From positions 1 to 64,000 of the forward strand of contig DAOUBF010000078.1 in assembly GCA_034432795.1 (NCBI GenBank): a DNA stretch of 64,000 bases, read 5' to 3'. The first letter of the stretch is position 1, and the number at the start of each line of letters is the position of its first letter. The notes under the pieces were generated by a model. That model saw nothing but the letters and a program-made list of their open reading frames with translations, made no database searches and was not told where the DNA came from. The position numbers were made by a program, and so were the translations under genes. Of this stretch, positions 16,479 through 25,600 are shown one piece after another. The stretch comes from DAOUBF01 sp034432795 (lineage in GTDB: Bacteria; Chloroflexota; Anaerolineae; DSLN01).

Positions 16479-16556
16479 CCGCAGAGATGCAGAGAACGCG
16501 GAGAATGCGCAGAGATTGATTAGATTTTCTCTGCGCCCCTCTGCGCTCTCTGCGGT
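16478..16556. repeat. CCGCAGAG palindromic repeat (family C), copy 1
   Basis: ACCGCAGAGATGCAGAGAAC on the left is mirrored by CTCTGCGCTCTCTGCGGT on the right around a central AGATTGATTAGATTTTCTCT. The same layout and core (GATTGAT then TTCTCTGCGC) recurs at 35785-35855. It fills the acsD-acsC gap inside the operon, so the transcript would carry a long hairpin. Confidence 0.75.
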
Positions 16557-16576
16557 GAGGGATACGGAGGCAGAGA

Positions 16577-17923
16577 ATGGCTTTATCCGGGCTTGAGATT
16601 TACAAACTTCTCCCCGCAGGCAGCAAAAACCCGGCGGTCAAAGCCCACGCCAACTGTAAGGAGTGCGGCTTCCCCACCTGCCTGGCCTTCGCCATGAAGC
16701 TGGCGCAAAAGCAGGCCGAACTGGCCCAATGCCCTTACGTGGAGGAGGAATCCAAGGTCCTCCTGGAAGCCTCAGCCGCGCCCCCCATCCGCTTGATCAC
16801 GCTTTCCGCCGATGGGCGCAGGCTGGAGGTGGGCAATGAGACCGTGCTCTTCCGCCACGAAAAGACCTTCTTCCACCCGCCGGGCCTGTTTGTGCGCGTG
16901 AAAGACACCCAGCCCGATGCGGTGGACCTGGCGACAGCCGTAGATCGCTACGCAGTGGATTACGTCGGCAGGAGCCTGACGTTGGACGGGGTGGCGATTG
17001 AGGCGGCGGGCGGCGATTTCGCCCGCACGGTCGCAGCTATCAGAGCTGCCACCTCTCTCAACCTGATCCTGCTCAGCGCGGACCCGGCCACGGCAGAGGC
17101 GGGCCTGCAAGCCGCTCAGGGGCGCGGTTGCCTGCTGTGGGCGGCCAACCCGGATAACTGGGAGGCCATGGCGAAGCTGGCTACGCACTATCGCGTCCCC
17201 CTGGTCGTCACTGCCGCCCCCGGCGACCTGGAGGCGCTGGCGACGCTGGCCGACCAGGTGAAAGGGGCGGGCGTGGAGGACCTGGTGCTTGACCCCGGCA
17301 CGCGCGGCTACGCCGACAGCCTGGCGGCCTTCACCCAACTGCGGCGGCTGGCCTTGAAGAAGAATGAACGCCGGGTGGGCTACCCCATTCTGGCTTTCGC
17401 CGGCGACGACCCGATCCTGGCGGGCCAGCACATCGCCAAATACGCCGGCTTCATCATCCTGGACCGCTTCAGCCCGGCGATGGCCTACCCGCTCCTGGTG
17501 TTGCGCGCCAACATCTTCACCGACCCGCAGAAGCCCATCCAGGTACAGCCCGGTGTCTATGAGATTAACAACCCCGGCCCGCACGACCCGCTGATGGTGA
17601 CGACCAACTTCTCTATCACCTACTTCGCTGTGGCCAACGAGGTGGAGAGCAGCGGCCTGCCGGGCTGGTTGCTTGTCGTGGACGCGGAGGGCATGAGCGT
17701 GCTGACCGCCTGGGCAGCGGGCAAGTTTGACGCCGAGCGCATCGCCAAGAGCGTCCAATCCACCCGTGTCGCCGAGAAGCTCAACCACAAGCGCCTGATC
17801 ATCCCCGGCCAGGTGGCCGTGCTCCTGGGCGAGCTGGAGGAGGAGCTACCCGGCTGGGAGATTAACGTCGGCCCGAAAGAGGCAGTGGATTTGCCCAATT
17901 ACCTGAAGCTGAAATGGGGATAA
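16577..17923 (+). CDS. acsC: Corrinoid iron-sulfur protein large subunit (CODH/ACS gamma)
   Basis: The large subunit of the corrinoid iron-sulfur protein carries the [4Fe-4S] cluster that reactivates cobalamin and the C-terminal corrinoid-binding domain. The cluster motif is at the N-terminus: NCKECGFPTCLAF with a fourth cysteine in LAQCPY (C-x2-C-x4-C-x16-C). A TIM barrel follows (about 90-320), then the corrinoid domain with NFSITYFAVANEVE and LVVDAEGMSVLTAW. The 448-residue length is normal. GGAGGCAGAG precedes the ATG. Confidence 0.95.
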   Translation: MALSGLEIYKLLPAGSKNPAVKAHANCKECGFPTCLAFAMKLAQKQAELAQCPYVEEESKVLLEASAAPPIRLITLSADGRRLEVGNETVLFRHEKTFFHPPGLFVRVKDTQPDAVDLATAVDRYAVDYVGRSLTLDGVAIEAAGGDFARTVAAIRAATSLNLILLSADPATAEAGLQAAQGRGCLLWAANPDNWEAMAKLATHYRVPLVVTAAPGDLEALATLADQVKGAGVEDLVLDPGTRGYADSLAAFTQLRRLALKKNERRVGYPILAFAGDDPILAGQHIAKYAGFIILDRFSPAMAYPLLVLRANIFTDPQKPIQVQPGVYEINNPGPHDPLMVTTNFSITYFAVANEVESSGLPGWLLVVDAEGMSVLTAWAAGKFDAERIAKSVQSTRVAEKLNHKRLIIPGQVAVLLGELEEELPGWEINVGPKEAVDLPNYLKLKWG

Positions 17924-17927
17924 ATGC

Positions 17928-17984
17928 CCCCACCCCAACCCTCCCCCACAGAGGGGGGAGGGAGATGGGGTGAGGGGGTGACAG
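17928..17984. repeat. G-rich palindromic repeat (family A) in the acsC-acsV gap
   Basis: CCCCCACCCCAACCCTCCCC pairs with GGGGGGAGGGAGATGGGGTG to form a stem of about 20 bp with a short loop near CACAGAG. It lies inside the operon. Confidence 0.7.
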
Positions 17985-17999
17985 ACCAAACGTATTATT

Positions 18000-19961
18000 A
18001 TGAAGAAGGCCAGCACACACACCATCCGCTTTGAGCCATCCGGCAGGGCGGTCCAGGTGCCCACCGGCACACTGCTTTTGGAGGCCGTGCGCCAGGCGGG
18101 CCTGGACCTGAACGTGCCCTGCGGCGGGCAGGGGCGCTGTGGCCGCTGTGCCGTGATCGCCCAGGATGGCGCCGGCCTGCGCCGTCGCTCCACCATCCGC
18201 CTGAGCGCTGCCGACCTGGCCGCCGGCTATGCCCTGGCCTGCCAGACGGTCATTGAAGGCGACGCGGTGATCACCATCCCGCCCCAGGAGCAGATTGCGC
18301 GCCGCCTGGTCAGCGACAAAACGGCAGCCAGGGTCACTCTGCCCTTCCCTTACGACCCGCTGCAGCACCAGCCCCTGCGCCTGATCCCGCTGGCGTTTGA
18401 CCCGCCCAGCCTGGCCGATCAGACCGACGACTGGTCACGCCTGAAACGGGCTTTGACCACGACCTGCGGCATCGCCGACCTGACCGCCGACCTGCCCACG
18501 CTCCAGCGCCTGGGCGCCGCGCTGCGCCAGTCCAACTGGGCCATCACCGCCGTTGTTGAGACCGACACCTGGGATCGCCCCAACGGGCCGGCGCGGCTGG
18601 TGGACGTGCTGAGCAGGGACGATGGGGAGCCAGGGGCATGCCGTTTGCTGGGCGCCGCCGTAGACATCGGCACCACTACCGTCAGCCTGTACCTGGTGGA
18701 CCTGGAAACCGGCGAGGTGCTCGCCCAGGCCGCCGAGTACAACGGCCAGATCAGGCGGGGGGAAGACATCATCTCGCGCATCATCTACGCCAGCAAGAAC
18801 AACGGCCTGGGCGAATTGCAAGCGCTGGTCGTCGGCACGATCAACGCGCTGATTGAACGGGCCGCAGCCCGCGCCCGCGTCAGCCCATCCCATATCTACA
18901 AAATGACGGTGGCCGGGAACAGCACCATGATCCACCTGTTCCTGGGCCTGCCGCCCGCCTCCATCCGGCTGGAGCCTTTCGTCACCACCATCAACCACCC
19001 GCCCGTCGTGCGGGCAGGGGAACTGGGGCTGAATATCCATCCTCAGGCCAGCGTGGACTGCCTGCCCGGCGTGGCCAGCTACGTGGGCGCCGACATCACC
19101 GCCGGCGTTATCGGCGCCGGCATGTGCAACGATCACCGGCTCACCCTCTTCCTGGACATCGGCACGAACGGCGAGATGGTGCTGGGGGACTGCGACTGGC
19201 TGGTGAGTTGCGCCTGCTCCGCCGGGCCGGCCTTTGAGGGCGCGGGCGTGCAGGACGGGATGCGCGCCACCATCGGCGCGATTGAAGAGGTGTGGATCAA
19301 CAGCCAGACCTACGAGCCGACTTATCGGGTCATCCCCGATCCCCGACGAGAGGCACGGGGCGAGCGGACGCCCCCGCGCGGCATCTGCGGCTCCGGCCTG
19401 ATCTCCCTGCTGGCTGAGATGTTCATCACCGGCGTGATTGACAAGCGCGGCAACCTGAACCTCCACCTGGGCACGCCGCGCATCCGCCAGGGCGAGCACG
19501 GCCCCGAATACGTCGTCGCCTGGGCGGGCGAAACCGAGCACGGGCGCGACATCGTCATCACCCGCGTGGACATAGATAACCTGATGCGGGCCAAGGGGGC
19601 GGTCTATGCTGGCCTGTCCGTCCTGGCCGAGAGCGTGGGCGTGGACCTGGCTCAGGTGGAGCGGGTGCTCATCGGCGGCGCCTTCGGGCAATACATCAAC
19701 GTGGAGAAGGCCATCCAGATCGGCCTGCTGCCCGACCTGCCCTGGGAGAAGTTCCACTTCCTGGGCAACACCGCGCTGCGCGGCGCGCTCCTGGCGCTGC
19801 TCAGCCGCCAGGCCCGCCGCCAGATCGCCGAGATCGCCGCCAGGATGACCTACCTGGAGCTTTCGGCGGACAACACCTTCTACAACCAGTTCACGTCGGC
19901 GTTGTTCCTGCCCCACACCGACATCACGCGGTTCCCATCCGTTGCGGAGGCGCTCTCATGA
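18000..19961 (+). CDS. acsV: Reductive activator of the corrinoid iron-sulfur protein (AcsV/RACo)
   Basis: RACo-type proteins use ATP to reduce corrinoid cofactor that has slipped to Co(II). The 653 residues show an N-terminal [2Fe-2S] ferredoxin domain (about 8-95: VPCGGQGRCGRCAV with a late ACQTV cysteine), a linker, and a C-terminal ASKHA-type domain with AAVDIGTTTVSLYLVDLETG, LTLFLDIGTNGEMVLGD and VLIGGAFGQYINVEKA. No strong ribosome-binding site precedes ATG 18000, perhaps because a family A repeat fills the gap. Its last 4 bp overlap cooC (ATGA). Confidence 0.93.
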   Translation: MKKASTHTIRFEPSGRAVQVPTGTLLLEAVRQAGLDLNVPCGGQGRCGRCAVIAQDGAGLRRRSTIRLSAADLAAGYALACQTVIEGDAVITIPPQEQIARRLVSDKTAARVTLPFPYDPLQHQPLRLIPLAFDPPSLADQTDDWSRLKRALTTTCGIADLTADLPTLQRLGAALRQSNWAITAVVETDTWDRPNGPARLVDVLSRDDGEPGACRLLGAAVDIGTTTVSLYLVDLETGEVLAQAAEYNGQIRRGEDIISRIIYASKNNGLGELQALVVGTINALIERAAARARVSPSHIYKMTVAGNSTMIHLFLGLPPASIRLEPFVTTINHPPVVRAGELGLNIHPQASVDCLPGVASYVGADITAGVIGAGMCNDHRLTLFLDIGTNGEMVLGDCDWLVSCACSAGPAFEGAGVQDGMRATIGAIEEVWINSQTYEPTYRVIPDPRREARGERTPPRGICGSGLISLLAEMFITGVIDKRGNLNLHLGTPRIRQGEHGPEYVVAWAGETEHGRDIVITRVDIDNLMRAKGAVYAGLSVLAESVGVDLAQVERVLIGGAFGQYINVEKAIQIGLLPDLPWEKFHFLGNTALRGALLALLSRQARRQIAEIAARMTYLELSADNTFYNQFTSALFLPHTDITRFPSVAEALS

Positions 19962-20767
19962 CCACGACCATCGCCGTCGCCGGTAAAGGCGGCACGGGCA
20001 AAACCACCGTGTGCGCCCTGATCATCCGCGCCCTGACCCGCCACGGCCTGGGGCCGGTGCTGGCCATTGACGCCGACCCCAGCAGCAACCTGCATCTGGC
20101 CCTGGGCCTGCCGCTGGACGAGGAGGACACCGTCGGCCACATCCGCGAGGAGTTGCTGGCCCAGATTCAGGCTGGCGGGAACAGCGGCGGAATGCAGGGC
20201 GGGCTGGCAGGCGGCCTGTCCAAGTACGAGTACTTTGATTACTCTATCCGCTCCATCCTGGTAGAAGGCGATGATGTGGACCTGCTGGCGATGGGCCGCC
20301 CGGAGGGGCCGGGCTGCTACTGCGCTGCCAACCATGCCCTGCGCGCTGTGATTGACCGCCTGAGCAGCCGCTATCCCTTCGTGGTCATGGACAACGAAGC
20401 CGGCCTGGAACACCTCAGCCGCCGCACCACCCGCAATGTGGATCATCTCCTGATCGTCACCGATCCCACCCAGCGCGGCATTATGGCAGCCCGCCGCGTG
20501 GCTGAACTGGTCACCGAACTGAGCATTGAGGTGAAACAGACCCATCTTATCGTCAACCGTCTGCCTGGGGGCGAGGTCCCGCCGGAGTTGCAACCTGCTA
20601 TTGCTGCCCTGGGCGTCCCCCTGCTGGGCGTCATCCCGGAGGACAGCAACGTGCGGCAATTTGATCTCAACGGCCGCCCTCTGATAGACCTGGGCGACCA
20701 GTCGCCGGTGGTGCAGGCCGTCACCAGGATGATGGAGACGCTCAAACGGGCTGTCAACGGATTCTGA
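19958..20767 (+). CDS. cooC: CODH/ACS nickel-insertion ATPase (CooC/AcsF)
   Basis: A 269-residue MinD/NifH-like ATPase that helps insert nickel into CODH or ACS. The deviant Walker A motif GKGGTGKTT starts at residue 9; the switch region AIDADPSSNLHLALG and the VMDNEAGLEHLSRRTTRNVDHLL block are typical of CooC. A cysteine pair of the type that binds metal at the dimer interface is only partly present (GCYCAANH near residue 118). ATG overlaps the acsV stop codon. Whether it serves CooS, AcsB or both cannot be told. Confidence 0.92.
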   Translation: MTTTIAVAGKGGTGKTTVCALIIRALTRHGLGPVLAIDADPSSNLHLALGLPLDEEDTVGHIREELLAQIQAGGNSGGMQGGLAGGLSKYEYFDYSIRSILVEGDDVDLLAMGRPEGPGCYCAANHALRAVIDRLSSRYPFVVMDNEAGLEHLSRRTTRNVDHLLIVTDPTQRGIMAARRVAELVTELSIEVKQTHLIVNRLPGGEVPPELQPAIAALGVPLLGVIPEDSNVRQFDLNGRPLIDLGDQSPVVQAVTRMMETLKRAVNGF

Positions 20768-20809
20768 GAACGGATTGAACGGATTATCTACAGGAGGTCA
20801 AGGAAACTG

Positions 20810-21730
20810 ATGAAGATTATCGGAGAGAACATCCACATCATCTCGCCAGCCGTGAAGGAGGCCATCGCCAACCGCGACATCCGCTTCTTCCAGAGGCTGG
20901 CTGTGCGCCAGGTGGAGGCGGGCGCGGATGTGCTGGACCTGAACATTGGCCCGCAGAAGAAGGAGGGGCACGAGATCATGCCCTGGCTGGTGAAAGGCAT
21001 CCAGGAGGTCGTGGACGTGCCGCTCTCGCTGGACACAACCAACCTGGCCGCCATAGAGGAGGGCTTAAAGGTGGCCAAAAACCAGTGCATCATCAACTCC
21101 ACCTCGGCGGAGGAGGAGCGCCTGGCGACCGTGCCACCGCTGGCCAAGAAGTACAACGCCAAGCTGATCGCCCTGACGATGGGCAAGGGGGGCATCCCGG
21201 TCAGCGCGGTTGACCGCGTCAACATCGCCCTGGAGGTCCTGATCCCCCGCGCTATGGAGTTGGGCATTCCGATGGAGGACCTGCTGATTGACCCCTTGGT
21301 GTTGACCGTCAAGGGCTGCCAGGAGTACTGCCCGGAGTGCATTGAGGCCATCCGCCTGCTTAAGCTGGCTGGCGACCCGCCGCCCATGACCAATGCCGGC
21401 CTGAGCAATGTATCCAACCAGGTGCCGGCGGAGATGCGCCCGCTGATCAACCGCACCTACTGCGTTATGCTCATGGCCGCTGGCGTGGATTACATCATCG
21501 CCAACCCACTTGACCAGAAGCTCAAGGAGTTCATCCGTATCGTTAACGAGCGCGACGATAGCACCGGCGTGGGCAGGCTGGTGCTCACGCTCTACGACAA
21601 GACGCTGGCAGCGGAGAAGCTGACCGCCGACGACGTGGATTGGAATGACCCCGATCAGGTGGCCATCTTCAAGACCGCGCAGATTCTGTACAACGATGTG
21701 ATTTACACGGACTCGTATCTGCGGGTGTAG
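20810..21730 (+). CDS. acsE: Methyl-THF:corrinoid iron-sulfur protein methyltransferase
   Basis: AcsE moves the methyl group from methyl-tetrahydrofolate to the corrinoid iron-sulfur protein, joining the methyl and carbonyl branches. The 306-residue pterin-binding TIM barrel contains the family blocks VEAGADVLDLNIGPQKKEG, PLSLDTTN, CIINSTSAEEERL, ALTMGKGGIP and PMTNAGLSNVSNQVP. An AGGAGGTCAAGGA region lies before ATG 20810. The order cooC-acsE is compact (42 bp). Confidence 0.96.
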   Translation: MKIIGENIHIISPAVKEAIANRDIRFFQRLAVRQVEAGADVLDLNIGPQKKEGHEIMPWLVKGIQEVVDVPLSLDTTNLAAIEEGLKVAKNQCIINSTSAEEERLATVPPLAKKYNAKLIALTMGKGGIPVSAVDRVNIALEVLIPRAMELGIPMEDLLIDPLVLTVKGCQEYCPECIEAIRLLKLAGDPPPMTNAGLSNVSNQVPAEMRPLINRTYCVMLMAAGVDYIIANPLDQKLKEFIRIVNERDDSTGVGRLVLTLYDKTLAAEKLTADDVDWNDPDQVAIFKTAQILYNDVIYTDSYLRV

Positions 21731-21751
21731 GGGCACAGCTTGCTGTGCCCC
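21730..21751. repeat. Perfect 10-bp hairpin after acsE
   Basis: GGGGCACAGC and GCTGTGCCCC flank a TT loop, beginning on the last base of the acsE stop codon. There is no T tract, so it is more likely an mRNA-stabilising or repeat-type hairpin than a terminator. Confidence 0.6.
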
Positions 21752-21789
21752 ACCTTCACCGGGGTGGGATGGAGTTCAAGGGGAGCACA

Positions 21790-22599
21790 ATGGCCCTTTC
21801 CCGCTACCAGGGTACCGGCCAGTTCGGCCTCGCATACCAGATCATGCTGGAAAACGACCCCCACGCGCCCGGTTCCGTGGACCGCATGTTGATGGAGCGC
21901 ATGATCAGGCTCTGCCCCGAAACCGCCCCTTATCTTTATACAGAGTACACCCCCACTCAAGTGCGTTACGAAAAAGGTTCGCGGCCTGAGATAGAACGCA
22001 CTGTTGGAGCGGCGATTTCAGGATGTAGATCGGATGAAGAACGGCTGGAGGGCCTGGTCACATTCACTTCCAGCCTGGGAGAAGCCGCCGACCAGGCCCT
22101 GGATGCGCTGCGGGTGGGCGGGACCGAGGAGGAGATCATCGCCCGCGGCTCAGATTGGTGCGCTGATGTCGCACGTGTCGGGTGCGTTCTGTGTCAGGTC
22201 GCAGGGTTCCCGGCACGGCTTGTCTATCTGGCCGACACACAGCGGGCATACAGCGGGCACGTCATCATAGAGGTCTATCGCAGGGGCGCATGGGGCGCTG
22301 CCGACCCGGCAACTGCTGTCGTCTATCGTCACCCAGACGGCAGACCCGCCTCCACCTGGGATCTGATGAACCAGCCACATCTGATCCAGGCCCATTGGCG
22401 GGGCGCCGCCACGCCATACACGACGGTAGAGCAGTTCAGAAGTGCCGCGATCTCAAATTACTTTGTTTCCGACCGGCAGAACTACGATTACACCATCAGC
22501 CCGATCAACGCTTACTATCGCGCCATCCTTGAAATGTCCCATCAGGGATGGCCCGGCGGACTGCGATGGCTTCATGGTGAGGACATAGGAAGGTACTAA
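21790..22599 (+). CDS. Transglutaminase-like domain protein
   Basis: A 269-residue protein with the transglutaminase/cysteine-protease fold. The presumed triad is Cys in GSDWCADVARVGCVLCQVAGFPARLV, His in AYSGHVIIEVYRRGAW and Asp in GAADPATAVVY, spaced as in bacterial transglutaminase-core proteins. There is no signal peptide or membrane segment, so it should act in the cytoplasm. ATG 21790 has AAGGGGAGCAC upstream; the frame extends 15 codons further up into a hairpin. It lies inside the Wood-Ljungdahl operon between acsE and hdrA, where such a gene is not part of the textbook set. Its job is unknown; processing or crosslinking of a partner protein are possibilities. Confidence 0.75.
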   Translation: MALSRYQGTGQFGLAYQIMLENDPHAPGSVDRMLMERMIRLCPETAPYLYTEYTPTQVRYEKGSRPEIERTVGAAISGCRSDEERLEGLVTFTSSLGEAADQALDALRVGGTEEEIIARGSDWCADVARVGCVLCQVAGFPARLVYLADTQRAYSGHVIIEVYRRGAWGAADPATAVVYRHPDGRPASTWDLMNQPHLIQAHWRGAATPYTTVEQFRSAAISNYFVSDRQNYDYTISPINAYYRAILEMSHQGWPGGLRWLHGEDIGRY

Positions 22600-22635
22600 C
22601 GGATTAGCCTTGTGGTTACTGAAAGCGGGGCAACG

Positions 22636-25600
22636 ATGACGGGGAATGGACATCCTCCTGCGGCAAGCGATACGCCTATCGGGGCCGTGATGGTCGTCGG
22701 GGGCGGCATCGGCGGGATGCAGGCGTCGCTGGACCTGGCCGAGGCCGGCTTTAAGGTCACTCTGGTAGAATCTAAGTCGGCCATCGGCGGCCACATGGCC
22801 CAGCTTGATAAAACCTTCCCCACCAACGACTGCGCCATGTGCACCCTGGCGCCGCGGCTGGTGGAGACGGGGCGCCACCTGAACATTGACATCCTGACCG
22901 ATACCGAGGTGGTCTCGGTGGATGGCGAAGTCGGCCACTTCAGGGTGACCTTACGGCGCAAGCCGCGCTACATTGACGTGACCAAGTGCGTCGGCTGTGG
23001 CGATTGTGCCAAGGTGTGCCCGGTGGTCATCCCCAGCCATTTTGACGAGGGCCTGACCGTCCAGCGTGCCGCACACCGCCTGTACCCGCAGGCCATCCCT
23101 GCCGCCTATGCCATTGAAAAGCGCGGTATTGCCCCCTGCCGCGATGCCTGCCCTGCGGGCCAGCGCGCCCAGGGCTACATCGCCCTCATCCGCGAGGGCC
23201 GCTATGAGGAGGCCCTGCGCGTCATCAAAGAGGACAACCCCTTCCCCGGTATCTGCGGGCGCATCTGTAACCACCGTTGCGAGACCGCCTGCAATCGCGG
23301 CCTGGTGGACGAGCCGATCAACATCCGGGCGCTGAAGCGCTTTGTCACGGACAAAGTCTATGCCAGACCGCGCGTCCCCCAAGCGCCCGCCGAGCGCAAA
23401 TACCCGGAGCGTGTCGCCATCATTGGCGCCGGCCCCTGCGGTCTGACCGCCGCGCAGGACCTGTGCAAGCTGGGCTACGGCGTGACCGTGTTTGAGGCGC
23501 TGCCGGTGGCGGGCGGTATGCTGCGCGTGGGCGTGCCGGAGTTCCGCCTGCCCACCGAGATCATTGAGCGCGAGGTCCAGGACATCCTGGACCTGGGCGT
23601 GGAGTTGCGCCTGAACACGCCTGTCACCAACCTGGACGATGTGTTCGCCCAGGGCTTCAACGCCGTCCTGATCGCCGTCGGCGCCCACGAGGGCAAGAAG
23701 CTGCCCATCCCCGGCGCCGACCTGCCGGAGGTGCTGGTCAGCACGCAATTCCTCAAGGACGTCCGCCTGTCCGACCTGGGCGCGGGCGCCGATCCCCGCC
23801 CTCTGATCGCAGGTCGCCGCGTCCTTGTCCTGGGCGGCGGCAACGTGGCCATAGATTGCGCCCGCACGGCGGTGCGCCTGGGCGCCGCCGAGGTCGCCCT
23901 GGCCTGTCTGGAATCGCGGGAGACCATGCCCGCGCACGCCAGCGAGGTCGCCGAGGCCGAAGCCGAGGGCGTGAAGCTCTACCCCTCCCGCTCCTTCAAA
24001 CGCATCCTGGACCAGGACGGGCATGTGGCGGGCGTGGAGTGCCTGGACGTGACCTTTATGCAGTTTGATGAAGAAGGCCGGTTGACGCTGGAGACCCGCC
24101 CGGACAGCGAGCATGTGATCCCCTGCGACACGGTGATCTTCGCCATCGGCCAGCGCGTGGGCCTGGCCTTCATCCCCGAAAGCGCTGGCGTGGGCATCAC
24201 CCGCCGGGCGACCATCGCCGTGAATCCCAATACCTACGCCGCCACCCGTCCGGGCGTGTTCGCCGCCGGTGACGCCACTACCGGCACCGCCTTCGTGATT
24301 GAGGCGGTGGCGGCAGGCCACAAGGTGGCCCAAAGCATCCACCGCTACCTGCGCGGCGAGGACCTGGAGCCGAAGCCGAAGCCTGACCTGCCTGTGGTGA
24401 AACTGAGCCGCGAGGAGGTCGCCGAGAAGCTGGCCCGCGGCGAGATCAAGGTGACGCCGCGCGTGCCCATGCGGGCGCGGACGCCGGCGGAGCGCATCGG
24501 CTCCTTCGCCGAGGTGGATCTGGGCTACAGCGATGAAGAGGCCCAGGCCGAGGCCGCGCGTTGCCTGGCCTGCGGCGTGTGCTCGGAATGCCTGTCCTGC
24601 GTGACCGTGTGCAAGGCCAACGCCATTGACCACGACATGGTGGAGCGCATAGAGACGGTGGAGGTGGGCGCGATCATCCTGGCCCCCGGCTACCAGGTGT
24701 ATAACGCCAGACTCTCGCAGGAGTTCGGGCTGGGCCGCTATCCCAATGTCGTCACCGCGCTGCAATTTGAGCGCCTGCTCTCCGCCTCCGGCCCCACCGG
24801 CGGGCATGTCCAACGCCCCTCCGATGGCGCCCGCCCCAGGCGCATCGCCTTCCTGCAATGTGTCGGCAGCCGCGACCAGACGCACGACTACTGCTCGGCA
24901 GTGTGCTGCATGTACGCCGCCAAAGAAGCCATCATGGCCAAGGAGCACGCGCCCGATACCGAGGTCACCATCTTTATGATGGACGTGCGGGCATTCAGTA
25001 AGGGCTACGAAGAGTATTACCGCCGCGCTGAGAAACGCTATGGCGTGAAATACGTCCGCTGCCGCATCTCGGCGGTGCGCGAAGACCCCCTGACCCGAAA
25101 CCTGATCGTGCGCACCTGGTCAGGCGACGACGGGCAACTCGTGGAGGCCGAGTTTGACCTGGTCGTGCTCTCTGTGGGCATGGAGGTCTCCGACTCCGTG
25201 AAGCGGCTGGCGCGTGACCTGAGGATTGAACTGGACCCCTATGGCTTCTGCCACACTACGCTGTTTGACCCGCTGCAGACCAGCCGCCCCGGCATCTACG
25301 TCGCCGGCCCCTTCCACGAGCCGAAGGACATCCCGGAGACCGTCATTGAGGCGTCCGGCGCCGCAGCCGCCGCAGCGCGCCATCTGGCCCCGGCGCGGCA
25401 TACGCTCACCCGCCGCCGTGAGTACCCGCCGGAGCGCGATGTGACCGGCGAGGCGCCGCGCATTGGGGTGTTCGTATGCCATTGTGGGACGAACATCGGC
25501 GGCTATCTGGATGTGCCTGGCGTGGCCGAGTACGCCCGCTCACTCCCCGGCGTCGTCCACGCCGAGGACAACCTGTACACCTGCTCGCAGGACAGCATCA

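Noticed and set aside
21730..21751. Terminator after acsE
   Set aside because: The hairpin has no T tract and the next gene follows within 40 bases on the same strand.
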